Positions 49,870 to 61,089 of a stretch of 64,000 nt of DNA are shown piece by piece; positions within the stretch are counted from its first letter, which is position 1, and each line of letters begins with the position of its first letter. The DNA is from Mastigias papua (Eukaryota; Cnidaria; Scyphozoa; Rhizostomeae; Mastigiidae), in the NCBI GenBank assembly GCA_964019165.1, contig OZ025279.1, positions 5,746,341 to 5,810,340 of the forward strand, written 5' to 3'. A program made the position numbers and the translations under genes. The notes under the pieces were generated by a model. It had not been told where the DNA came from, ran no database searches, and saw only the letters and a program-made list of their open reading frames with translations.

Positions 49870-50690
49870 TTTTAGCCACAATCCTCTTAAAGCAAACTTA
49901 GATGCATATGGACTTCATTTGGATACACCTAATCTCATAAGACATTGTTTTGCTATACAGACAATAGAGAGTAAAGATAAACAGTCCTGTTAGTTGCCAG
50001 GCAGGATTAGCAGTTGGAGTACCTCAATGATCCATCCTGGAACCTTTATTGCAAAATATCTACATAAATGACATTTCCATGTTTATGAATCGTACATAGA
50101 CTTAAAATTATGCTGCTGATACCATTATCTTTGCATGACATCCAAATATTGATACTAATTTAGTAAGTTAGAAGTAGATGCAGCTGTAATTGCAGAACGG
50201 CTGTTTGACAATTATTTTAAACTAAATGATCACAAATATCACCTCACTATATTTGGTGGTAATTGCACCAAAGCGACAGTTACAATCAGAAGATCAAAAA
50301 TCATTGAACACATATGAAGGGCTGTTATATGTCACTTCTGATAAGAAATTAAGTTTCAGACAGAATGTTGAAGATTTGTGCAAAAAGGCCAGTCAAGACC
50401 CACATGCACTTTCTCGCCTGTCTCATCACATTGATCCTATCAAGTCAGAAATTGTATTGAATACTGGCATCAAAGCACAGCTTAATTATTGTTTAATTGT
50501 GCGGATGCTTCATGATGGGAAAATCAATTATAGCTTAACAAGTGAAGATCGCTTGCAATCGCCAAAAGCAAAGACAACGATTTATGGCAGAGAAAATAGT
50601 CAGTACATAGTCTATCCATGGAGGTCTTCATTACAAAATGAACTTAAATGTCTAGCTCACTGTCTGAGTTTAAGCGGGAAATAAAACTAT
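49870..50690 (+). mobile_element. CR1-like LINE relic, palm to C-terminal part
   Basis: Blocks in order are ANLDAYGLHLDTPNLIRH, a decayed GVPQGSILGP region, SKLEVDAAVIAERLFDNYFK, then in the open frame 50226-50684 DKKLSFRQNVEDLCKKASQD, PHALSRLSHHIDPIK and LNYCLIVRMLHDGKIN. They match the ...L..DA..I..WF..N..KLN, LCKKASQKLHALAR and FGYCPLIWMFH blocks of invertebrate CR1-type LINEs. The frame of 152 codons is thus in the true reading frame for its middle part, but the element as a whole has stops. Confidence 0.85.
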
Positions 50691-50699
50691 GGAAAGAGA

Positions 50700-51635
50700 C
50701 TATAATAAAACTATGTTTCATGGAGCAAATAAGCTCCACTTCAATTAAAGAAGGTGCCTTAAAAACGATTCCTCCTATTTCTAGGCTTTCTTTGAACATG
50801 GAAAAGTTAACAAGTTTTCCAATAGCCTGTTGAAAGTCTGCTGTTTTCCTCCACTTCATCATAAATCTTATATTTTCCTTTTATTCATCCAGTCAACGTC
50901 CATTGTAGAAATTCATGTTTCCATGAGATAGCAGCACACGTTTCTCCATTGTCAGCTTCTTTTTAAATATCTCGTATTTTTCTGTTATTTTTCGCATGTG
51001 CAGCATACACTTTCCTGTGCCAATTGAGGACATGTCAGAAAATCAACAAACGCCTTACCCAAAGAACTCAATTCAAAAGCATACTCGAACATGCGACTCT
51101 AATGAACCTTTAAATTTTTCAATTCACAAAACTTTACAACCTTCGACTATTAAATGCTGCATTTCGCAATAAATTGAGTAGGTGGTCTGAGGAAAGCGGA
51201 GTATTTTGGCTGAGGAGATATATAGAATTGGTACCACTCAGCAAAAAGTCAGACTTATCCAAGGAACGACTTAAACGAAGTATTTTGGCCTGATTTTGGT
51301 GAGTAAATCCAAGGGGAATGAAAAATCAGTCCGACAAAGCGAAAGTCCAACTTATCCAGGGTACGACTTAATGGGATATAACCGTTAATCAAAAACTTAC
51401 GGTGAGAAAAGAAAATTCCTATTCTGGTAAATGGGTAATTCTATGTAGTAAAATTCGTCTAGAAACAGTTCGGGAGAGCGTTGTGGCCAGGATGGTTTCC
51501 CGACTAGAGTCAAATTGTCACAAAACGCGTGTAAAGTGTGAAAATTATTTTGCGGATTTATCTAGCATTTCATATAGATTTCCTGATTGAACCTTTTCCA
51601 AGGAGGTTAGAGTTTGGATTGGGTATTTATCATTT
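50700..51635. other. Stretch without recognised genes
   Basis: No domain recognised. CCAACTTATCC/GACTTATCCAAGG words near 51250 and 51350 repeat loosely. Confidence 0.35.
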
Positions 51636-51637
51636 AT

Positions 51638-51708
51638 TAATTTACATATATAAATACATATATATATTTATAGTTATACTTATTTATTTACTTATATATA
51701 TATATATA

Positions 51709-51764
<56 letters not shown>

Positions 51765-51795
51765 ATATATATTTATATATTTATATATATATATA
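51638..51795. repeat. Impure (TA)n microsatellite
   Basis: TA with TTTA interruptions, directly left of SINE copy 2. Confidence 0.93.
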
Positions 51796-52174
<379 letters not shown>

Positions 52175-52257
52175 CAATGATCAATACAGAGGCTGTTCTT
52201 CTATTATCCCTGCTGGCCTCATAATTGATCGAGTATGAAATCATATTGGATTGAAGT

Positions 52258-52369
52258 GTTTACACGATACCGTATTAATTTCATAACGTAGTCATAACCG
52301 TATTGATATTATACCGTATTCATAACCGTATTGATATTATACCGTATTTATCATTGCCATCGTGTAAAC
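52258..52369. mobile_element. 112-bp MITE-like element with a 28-bp tandem duplication
   Basis: The ends GTTTACACGAT and ATCGTGTAAAC are exact inverted repeats. Inside, a 28-bp unit starting CATAACCGTATTGATATTAT occurs twice without a spacer (52293-52320 and 52321-52348). No ORF. Confidence 0.7.
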
Positions 52370-52516
52370 GAAAGGCCAATTGTTATAATACTAGTTATAT
52401 TTTCATCTTTGATTTCGTCATGTTAAGTCTTTTGTTGTCTTGCATCATCATCATCTCCCACAGTCATTGTCATCATATTGCTTAACGATTCCGTGACGTC
52501 TTGTCTAATCTCGATA

Positions 52517-53345
52517 TACACGCCTTTTTTATAAGGAACCTACCTCAGGGCCTAGTTCTAAAAGTTCCTTATGTGTAGACCTCAAATCAGCAAATTGTAG
52601 TACCAAACGTTTCTTAATGGTTCCTTAATGTCACTGCACATCAAGTGCCATAAAAATAGTACAGAAACAGGAAAAACATAACATTTTGAATTTTGCCTTT
52701 ACTTGTGGCTAGAACTGAGGAGCAAAAAACACAAAGAAGGTAAGAACAAAGTTTTACAAATTCAAAAGTGAAATGTTAATCAATGAATATCATGTCTATT
52801 CCATTAATGTCATCCAATGTAATATAATCTTCGCTTGAATCTTCATACAGAACTCGATATTCAGCTAGCTTGGTGTTGTACCATATTATTTCACCATATG
52901 CCAATCATCGTAGAAGGCACGTATCTTGCGATTTATGATAGCATGGTCGAAAATACGGTCTTTTACATTATCAACTCTTTCATTTTCATCTACATCTTCC
53001 TCAGTGTCATATTGTTCATCTTCATCGTTGTCGTCATCTTCTTCAGAGGTTGCTGAAAATTCTGGTGTTGTTGCTATGTATAGTGAAAATCTCACGTTCT
53101 GGTGTTATGACTACAACAAGCCTTAACACTAAAGAGAGGAGGGAGAAAGCATACGTATGCGGAAACTACTCAATGAAGCACTTGAAAGTAACCGGTTTTT
53201 TAGTTCTTGATGCTTGCAGTTATAAAAGTCTTTCAAATCGAAAAGCTCCTTAGGGATTTCGTTTGCTGTAGTATAAGGTCTTTAAATATTTCGGCCTTCT
53301 ACATGTAGGTTCCTTATAAATCGGCTCCTTATAAAAAAGCGTGTA
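52517..53345 (+). mobile_element. TACACG family variant A, longest copy
   Basis: The left end TACACGCCTTTTTTATAAGG and right end CCTTATAAAAAAGCGTGTA are near-perfect inverted repeats. GTTCCTTA words recur internally. At 829 bp it is the longest variant A copy, and holds a coding relic on the minus strand. Confidence 0.85.
52776..53095 (-). pseudogene. Tudor-like domain protein relic inside variant A
   Basis: The minus frame from Met at 53095 has an acidic stretch (SEEDDDNDEDEQYDTEEDVD) and then NRKIRAFYDDWHM. After a 1-nt shift at about 52890 the coding pattern continues IWYNTKLAEYRVLYEDSSED, then YITLDDINGIDMIFID, and a stop at 52776. The F.DDGW..G.I..YN..L.EY.V.Y.DGS.DYI...DI pattern resembles Tudor-like modules known beside metazoan transposons. 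It is either the end of the element's own protein or a captured host exon. The shift makes this copy broken. Confidence 0.55.
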
Positions 53346-54825
53346 CTGTTGTTTGCTGTGTTGTGTTACCATGCCATTGCATTGCCCCCTTAGTTCCTTC
53401 ATAAGTTATAATTATTTTGTTATGTCATGTGTGCTAATATAAATTAAGGGTATAATATTCTATGTAGTCAGTCGTTCTGTGAAGTCGTCGTTAGAAGTTG
53501 TAGTCGTGGGGTTCAGTCAAAATCGCCGGTCGTGTTCCGGCTTGGGATCTGTTGTTGCCGTTACCGTGTTGAGAGTTACAGTTGGATAAGAGTAGCCGTA
53601 GAAGCTGTTAGAGTCGCTGTTATCGCTGCTTTTCGACAAAGGGCTTAGAGAAATTTATTGTATAGCAAAGGAACTTTTGAATGTTTTATCGTCATTCCTG
53701 TAAAATCCTGTTATTTTACACAATACAGTATAAAAACTTACATATCGAATTCATTTGAATCTGATACCGTGTAAACTGGGTATTTGAACTGCTTCACTAG
53801 TAAATTAAACCCTATTTTTTTAATGCTTCGTCCTATCCGTGGAAGAACGATCGGTAGTGAAATTCCCTTGAAATTGCTCATGTGAGGGGAACCAAACTTG
53901 GCAGCCATAGCCAAATTTCAATCAAATCTGAAACTCATCGGTCTGAGCTCTCCCGTAGCCTAAGTGTCTTGAAAATATGCATTCTTAAGTATAGAATCAC
54001 TAAGCTATTTCATGAACCTATACTATCATGACCCTCCTTTGCAAAGTTAAAGGGCAGTTCAGTAAGGAACTGATCATTAGAAAAATTACTGTACTCTGTA
54101 TATCTACTAGTTTCTGAAAGCAGTATAGGACGTCACCCATTTGAGTATGGTTTACATCAAGTAATGGAGTTGATAAAATCTTAAAATCAGTGGTTCTTAC
54201 CATGGGCTGGCTGATTCGTCGGTGTAGGTCTACACACATATCTGGTTCATATTGTCAGTGTGCGCACTAATAAAACAAATATCTGCTTTTTGAATTTGAA
54301 AACCAAGATCTCTTATTTTCCGATCAAGAGGGGTTCCTTGAATGCCGATAAGAAAATGGAGGGCTTTAGTTCCCCAGAAAACGTTACGAGCAACCGCTTT
54401 CAACTGAATCTTTCGTTGATCAACATATTTTCAGTGCATTTTAAAACAGCCAGCGTTTTAATCAAGCAAAACAACTCATTACTACCAGCTGTATAGTATC
54501 CATATCGAATCAACAAAGAAGCACTTTGTGCTGATGTATTGCAAAAGTTAAGAATCCTTTTGACTTCACTTACGAAATAACAGCCACACTGTTGCTTATA
54601 TTCACCTCGACATTTTCTCCATTATGCTGAATGGATGTGCTTTTTCACAGAATGTCCCATTTAAGTTCCCTCTGTGTTGTCTGACCACGCCCTGAACATG
54701 CACACACATCAGTAGCGTAACAGAGACTCTTGGAAGCGTTAAGAATTTAGTAAGCACGGGCCTTCATATAAGAAGCTCAAAACGAAAAGGCCTCCATGGG
54801 TTTAGATTTTATTTCAAATAACTTC
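53346..54825. other. Stretch without recognised genes
   Basis: No domain, RNA gene or repeat family recognised. Confidence 0.35.
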
Positions 54826-55139
54826 TACACCATTTTATTTTATATGAAACCTGGCTCAAGGCCTACTAGCAAAAGTTTCTCAAATTTTGGCCACATGTTG
54901 GTTCTAGAGGTTTCTTAAAAATGTAAAACTTCTTCAGATGGAAAGCATCATCTTTTGAAGTGGCCATAAGACTTGGAATATAAGACATACTGCAGAGGAG
55001 ACTTGTTAAATCCGTGAAGGAAATAAGGGATTTCCGAAAATGTGAAAGATGGAACAGAAAGTTCTAAAAGTCTCTTTAATTTTAGTATGTCTAGTATTAG
55101 GTTTCTTGCAAACCTGTTTCTTTTTAAAAAAACACGTGA
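54826..55139 (+). mobile_element. TACACG family variant A, diverged copy
   Basis: Starts TACACCATTTTATTTTATAT followed by GAAACCTGGCTCAAGGCCT. Its right end AAAAAAACACGTGA is degraded. It lies head-to-tail with the next copy, only 2 bp apart. Confidence 0.65.
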
Positions 55140-55141
55140 AC

Positions 55142-55571
55142 TACACACTTTTTATATGAAATTTAGGTGAAGCCTAGCTCCAGAAGTTCCTTATTTTTGG
55201 ACCTCCAATCGTCAAACTGCAGTAGTAAAAGTTCCATAATAGTTCCTTAATTTTCACTCCACATTCAGTGCCATACATATGCTACAGACACAAGTAAACA
55301 TTGAAGTTCTGAATTTGGCTTTTAATTTTAAATAACGTAACAAATGAAACAAGGAACATTTGACACAAGGATAGCAAACAATCTTTGCTGGTTTAGGCTG
55401 CAAATGAATAGAACCGGCTTCATAATTCTTTATTGTTTGCTAATATAAAAATTTTTCAAATTGAGAGTTTCCTTAGGGAATTTTCATTTAATAGTTTACG
55501 TTCTTTCAATGCTTTAGCATTCTACATGTATGTTCCTTATAAAGTGTTTCCTTATGAAAAGAAAGCGTGTA
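55142..55571 (+). mobile_element. TACACG family variant A, copy of 430 bp
   Basis: Starts TACACACTTTTTATATGAAA and ends CTTATGAAAAGAAAGCGTGTA. The interior has GAAGTTCCTTATTTTTGGAC, AGTGCCATACATATGCTACA and GTTCCTTA words as in the copies at 48151 and 52517. Confidence 0.75.
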
Positions 55572-55617
55572 CGACATAAGTTGTGAAAGTTTTTTTTTAT
55601 AAATTCCTCGAATAACA

Positions 55618-55830
55618 TACTCATTTTTATAAGAACACGCTTAATAAGAACACGGCTGCTCGATTAGCAAAAGGGATGATAATAAGGCTGGAAAATACTC
55701 AGCCTCAGACCAGAAATTACACTTTTTTTCATAAGAACCAGTAAAAATGAGGTTCAGACTGGCTGTTCTTAATTTTTCCGAAATTTTTGAGGCTAAATTA
55801 TTCTTAATTTGTTCTTACATTATTGGGGTA
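55618..55830 (+). mobile_element. TACACG-type family, variant C copy
   Basis: The left end TACTCATTTTTATAAGAACA is followed by CGCTTAATAAGAACACGG, and the right part has GTTCTTAATTTGTTCTTACA. GTTCTTA replaces the GTTCCTTA of variant A. A possible further fragment is at about 57290-57370. Confidence 0.55.
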
Positions 55831-56590
55831 TGGGCAATTTAGATACTAGACTATGCAAGACAACATTGAATCTTTATGAAACAGTTATTAGTTTTAATAC
55901 CAAGTATTTCACTACCCTGCTAAAAATGGCGGCTAACAGTGACCAATGGACTGCTCTCGACAATTTTAATAACGTTCAATCACCATATTTATAACAAACA
56001 AATATTCTTCGTTTCCTCAGCATTGAAGCGAAACTAACTTCATAGTAATACTGAGATACTGTGATAGAAATATTAGGAATTGAGATGAAGGAGTATCGAT
56101 AAATGTTTGGACATTTATTTGTTGAAGGTGACGTAACAGAATAGTGTAGAAACATTAATATTTTGAAGAAAGATTGTGCTGTTTCAGTGCCTTATAGCCA
56201 GAATTTGACACCACATGATAGTAGAAAAAATTTTCGCTGAATTGGTTCACTCTGGTTAGAATGAAATTATTTTAGATCACGGTAAAGTTTCAGGCGAGTG
56301 ATATGTTGCAATACCAATGGTCATGTCATTCTGGCAAGCTTCCAATTTCTTGGTTTCTACAAGAACATAGGTCTTACATTCGGTCCTAACAACTATGCTT
56401 ATTATCAAACTTTACATATATACCAAAAAGGCTCTCTAGATAATTCTTATCTTTATTTTACTAAATGCCCAACTTATTTCAATCGACATTTAGAATTTTC
56501 AAGATTAACTCACCTGTAACTGCTTCATTAACTAAAGCCATGTAACTCTAAATGGCAAAAGCCAATTTACCAAACATTCACTTCGAATGC
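55831..56590. other. Short stretch without recognised genes
   Basis: Two frames of 61-73 codons show no known domain. Confidence 0.35.
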
Positions 56591-56593
56591 TGT

Positions 56594-56715
56594 TGAAGGT
56601 ATTCACCAAGAAGTCTGCACCGTTATCGTAATCAACTGAATAATCAACAATATAGCAACTAGCTATTAGCCATTAACATTAACCATTTACCAACAATGAA
56701 CGATTCCAATGAGCT
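56594..56715 (-). mobile_element. LTR 3' part, second copy
   Basis: The reverse complement matches the last 120 bp of 45773-46055, from CTCATTGGAATC to TGAATACCTTCA, with few differences. Upstream sequence differs, so this copy is truncated. Confidence 0.65.
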
Positions 56716-57003
56716 GCTGCTAGGCGCAATTTTTAACAGGGTGGTGAAATACTTATGTGAGGCAAGTGCAAAAATTTTGTTGCTAAAAATCTTGGTACAC
56801 TTTAGGCTTTTTTACACATTGATAATCAGGGTGTTTTAAGGACCTAAAATTGGCAAACAAGTTTCACGTTAGTTTTAGGTAATTTTACGACAGTGCTTCT
56901 GTACCATGTCAACAATTATAATCCACCCCCGGGGTCTAGGTAATATAGGCTCTATATATGCTGTGATGAGCAGTCTTATAGTATGCTTGATCAGAAGAAA
57001 TTT

Positions 57004-57279
57004 CAGATCTGTAATGCGTACTTCTTGACTCACACTATATCTCAACGCTACAAATTGGTGACAGAGGTGGGATGGATCTCCATCTGAGAAGTTTGATGAT
57101 GGCGATTTTAACTCGTGGCTTCAATCTTTGGAGCGTTGTGGGACAGCGAATGATTGGGGAGGAACACAGAAGCTCCACAAGCTGCCTGCCTTTCTTACTG
57201 GTGTCACTGAGAAGTACTTTCAAGAACTTTCAGATCTATAATGTGTAATTATTGACTCACACTACTTCTAAGCGCTGCA
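57004..57279 (+). mobile_element. Mini LTR-element remnant: LTR end, PBS-like site, gag fragment, LTR end
   Basis: Two 49-bp direct repeats start CAGATCTGTAATGCGTACTT (57004-57052) and CAGATCTATAATGTGTAATT (57231-57279); both end in GCTACA or GCTGCA. Directly after the first comes AATTGGTGACAGAGGTGGGA, like the TGGTG..AGAGGTGGGAT primer-binding region of some Ty3/Gypsy elements. A gag-like frame (57068-57241) reads SEKFDDGDFNSWLQSLERCG, then TQKLHKLPAFLTGVTEKYFQ. The central pol region is wholly missing, as if deleted between the gag start and the second LTR. Confidence 0.65.
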
Positions 57280-57726
57280 CTTCAGTCTCAGCGTGTTCCT
57301 AATTTGTTCCTAATTTCACAGCAATTTTGAAGCTCATGTTGTAGTAAAATTGTTCTTATTACAAAAAGAGTCTAAAAGAAATTTAAATATGCAATCATCT
57401 ACCTACATTCTTTTGGCAGCAAATATTTGATGAAGCTACTAATAAACATTAATACTCGTTGCTTTATTTTCAAAAGTATATGCTACATTAAGTTCCATAA
57501 ACATAGCCAAAGAATCACTCTTGAAATAAGAACAATTCGAAAATTATTTGAGTCTAAAGTTGTTAAAAAATTACCGCCTGGTTCACATGGAGCAATCAGT
57601 GCCTGTCTTGTCTGACTGCGCCTAGGAAGTTGAAGCTAAGCGCAGTACACACCGTATGAACAGAGGAATATCAATGAAATTTTATCCGATAATTGCACCT
57701 CTGCTATCATTGTTGCCGTGTCTAAA

Positions 57727-58119
57727 GCAACGTTTACACGAGGCCGGTCAACTATTTGGCCGGCCAAATATTTGGTCGTTTGAGGAAGCTGCCAGAAATA
57801 TGGTCACTAAAGCGTTGCGTTTACAAGGGGCAGCTTAGCCAAGTTTATGATATGCGCAGAGTAAGATGGTTCCAGAACTATTCTTAGCAAACCTCATAAG
57901 CCTCTTAATCACCAATCCACGTACTCTCTGTAGTCATATCAGATATTTGGCCGCTCAAAATCATTTACACTGGGCCGTTCGCGAACTTGAACTGGCTGAC
58001 TATTTGCACGCCAAAAGTGACCTAATTTTGGTCGGTTAGCTGACCCCGTGTAAACGGGAAGGCTAAGGTACCAAATATTTGAACGGGCACTTATTCGGCT
58101 GGCCTCGTGTAAACGCTGC
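57727..58119. mobile_element. MITE-like element with CGTTTACACGAGGCC ends
   Basis: The left end GCAACGTTTACACGAGGCC and the reverse complement of the right end, GCAGCGTTTACACGAGGCC, agree at 20 of 23 bases when extended to 23 bp. GGCCGG and CCAAATATTTG words recur internally. No ORF. Confidence 0.75.
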
Positions 58120-58770
58120 CTACATGTCGAAATAATTTGTTCTGCTGTGGCGTAGATGTTATATCTATCCGCTACATTGCATAGCAAAAGACAGAATAAC
58201 TGATCCCTGTATTGTATTAAAAGCACTGATCAGTATGGCCTTTTAGTGTCGCTAAAGGAGCCCTTTTAGCACAGTATGGCCAAAACACAGAAAATACAAT
58301 CTCTTGAACTAGGGTACCCAAAAGTGCTTTACGCCACTAGCCCAAATCCTCATAGAACGGTGAATTGCTTGGAATCCCTGTACCACAAGACAACTCTCTT
58401 CCAAATATTTAGCTACTTTTCACCATTGGATTTTCACGATAAACTATAGATGTTACAAAATGACGCCAAGAATAGATATTCTCTCATGCTATAGCTACAA
58501 AAGCAAATGATTTTAGAAACAGTCGACACGCCCCTTGATCTATATCACTAGAAATATTTGTATACAATTTTAACTTGTTATCAACATGAGCCTATTGCTT
58601 ATAACTGATCAGGAGAATGATTGTTATGCACAAGCAGGAAGATTGACATGAAATTTCTACAAGAAATTGTGCTGAATGGATTATGACCCAAAAACATAAA
58701 GCACTGCTGGGAGGTTGCAAATTGAAAACAATCCAACATATATAACGCTAAAATATTAACAACAACATAC
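58120..58770. other. Short stretch without recognised genes
   Basis: Apart from the putative intron continuing from the exon at 58771-58898, nothing was recognised. Confidence 0.3.
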
Positions 58771-58898
58771 CTTTCTGGCGATGAACTATTGCTGTCGATC
58801 GCTTCATCCTGATCAGTATTGCTAACAGACAGTGATATTACAGGCAACACAATCTCGCATAGCGCCGATTTGACGTTTCTCTTCCCGTTATCGGTCAT
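58771..58898 (-). CDS. Candidate first coding exon, unknown protein
   Basis: A Met at 58898 (context CAACAATGA) opens a 43-codon frame, MTDNGKRNVKSALCEIVLPV then ISLSVSNTDQDEAIDSNSSS, which ends at AGAAAG|GTATGTTG, a strong 5' splice-site match. The Ser/Asp-rich composition looks like a real disordered protein start. No downstream exon was identified, so this rests on the splice site and composition only. Confidence 0.35.
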
Positions 58899-58899
58899 T

Positions 58900-59465
58900 G
58901 TTGCAGATGCAAGGCAGCTGAAATGATACCAAAATATGGCTCTGTAAGAGCATCAAACAAGAGGAAAAACAACTGAATGATAGGCACCTGCTATAGCGCC
59001 ATCGCAGGGGTGGTGCAAGTACTTCACTTACGCTATGTAACATAAAGTCTTGGGTATTAACTTATTCCCAGATTTATACGCGCTCCACCTATAATAAGCA
59101 AGATAAAAATTCAATCTTAGACGGAAAATTCTAGCTGTTCGAAATACATGCACATGCAGCTATAGATTTTCGCTTACAGGCACACTATAGCTCCTGATAA
59201 AAATAGTCCTTAGATATAACCAGGACAAAAAAGGTATTTTTAGGAGGAGAAAACAGTGAATTGATTATCTGAAGATGCTTTTCAGATATATTCTTGAGTA
59301 TGTAAAACAAGGCGTTAAGATACAATTCGATGATCTTGAACGTTATCCTCATTCCCGTTATTCGAATCACTGCAATGCATTTTGTTGAGCTTTAAAGAAG
59401 ACCCATCTACGAATTTTTCATGAATAGAGGCGCATGTGCCTCTAAATGGGAATAAGGTAAATACG
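58900..59465. other. Short stretch without recognised genes
   Basis: No domain or repeat recognised. Confidence 0.3.
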
Positions 59466-59466
59466 A

Positions 59467-59895
59467 TAGACGTATTTTTTTGATAAGAAAGTTTAAAATG
59501 ACCCCAGTACTCAAACTTTCTTAATAATCTGGCAATTCCAATGCTCAAACGTTCTTAAGACTTTTTTGGGGCAAAAACTGAATTTCTGGGCTAATAGAAC
59601 TCAACACAGTACATAACACGTGTTTTTAATCTGAAAATTTGGGAGAAAATCTTGTTTCCTGTGTATATAGATACTATTGGATCTGTTACTAAGTTATTGA
59701 AATGCTTTTCCTGACTAACTGTAATCGGTCACAGGATGAAATTTATTCATAGTTCTGCTTGTTTATCTTTATTAGGCAAAAACAAATTTTTAAACTTTCT
59801 TAGGTTTGCAAAATCCAGTACTGAACTTTCTTAACTTTTTGACGAATCGAGTACTACTTTCTTATAAAACACTTTCTTATAAAAAAATACGTGTA
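59467..59895 (+). mobile_element. TACACG-type family, variant B copy
   Basis: The left end TAGACGTATTTTTTTGATAA continues AGAAAGTTT, and the right end CTTTCTTATAAAAAAATACG continues TGTA; they are imperfect inverted repeats. ACTTTCTTA words replace the GTTCCTTA of variant A. The 429-bp unit has no ORF of note. Confidence 0.65.
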
Positions 59896-60844
59896 GGCCT
59901 ATCTCTCGATGCCGGCTGTCTAGGACAAATGTTCTTCCTAACAGGAACTCCAAGCATATATGGGACTAATTCTTACTTTCATATTTAACAAGTAACTAAG
60001 ATGGCACTAAATGTAATAAAACAATCAAGGGTGGATTGAAAAGACATAGAATCATATGCGTAGGAGACGAGGGGCTGAGGGCTGAGGGCTGTAGCCTCCA
60101 TCCATTTGGGCAGAAGTCAATTTCATTCGGGCAATTTCTTTAGAAACAAACAGTAGTTTCCCCGAAAATAGCTGCAGCTCAATACGGCTAGACATCAACT
60201 CATTCGAGCAACATATCAGTGATTCGGGTAAAAAGTTTTGCAGCCCCCTTTACGTCCATGCTTAGAATATATTGCATAAAGAGATGCAAGGAAAAGACTG
60301 TTTCAGGCCTAATTAATACAAAAAAGAATAAACTTGTACTGGTTTGAGAAAAAGGACAGGGGTCTAGACTCCCAGGACCCATCAATGACCAACCAGCGAT
60401 TTTTTTTTACATTAAATTATTAATTAACAAGATGCCTGCATTTCAACAACATTTCGTTGCAACGTTTTTTAGATGCAGAGCTGCTGTGAAGAAAATCGCT
60501 ACTCAAATATTGCCCAGTAAAAAGTTTCTGATCATACACGACGGCGAGCTTGTAAGTTAAAAATGTTAACTAAATTTTTGCGAGTACATATTCAATGGAT
60601 ATTTCTGAACCCTAAGTTGAAAAATTAATAATTTCCAAGATATTCAACATATGGAATGTCACCTATTGTTTACCTCACCTATTGTTTACCTCACATACGA
60701 GTGCTCCTCAATACCTTTCCACCCCTCAAACGATCAGAACGTCTTTTTGTGCACAAAGGTGGTTTTATACGTGTTTGCACTCAGCCAAAAATTCTCACCG
60801 ATCCCAAAGCTACCACTTTGAATCTGGCATTTTTGGCGCGGAAC
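59896..60844. other. Stretch without recognised genes
   Basis: Contains a 17-bp duplication (CACCTATTGTTTACCT) near 60660. No domain recognised. Confidence 0.3.
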
Positions 60845-61089
60845 TACGCATTTTTTATAAGAATGTTTTTTCTCCCAGTAATGAAACTTTCTTAGCTTTC
60901 TCATGATTTGAGTGTTAAAACTCTCTTAAAACTTTCTTAGTGAGAAATTTCGAGCATGTGCAACACTGTAGTAGTACGCAGACAGATAGGCATTACACAA
61001 ACATAACACTGAAACACCTAGGTTTTCATAGGAAATCTATCCATATCAAGCAAAATACCAATACTTATTTCTTATAAAAACAACCTGTA
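60845..61089 (+). mobile_element. TACACG-type family, variant B diverged copy
   Basis: TACGCATTTTTTATAAGAAT at the left, AACTTTCTTAGCTTTCTCAT inside and TTCTTATAAAAACAACCTGTA-like sequence at the right resemble the copy at 59467. Confidence 0.5.
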
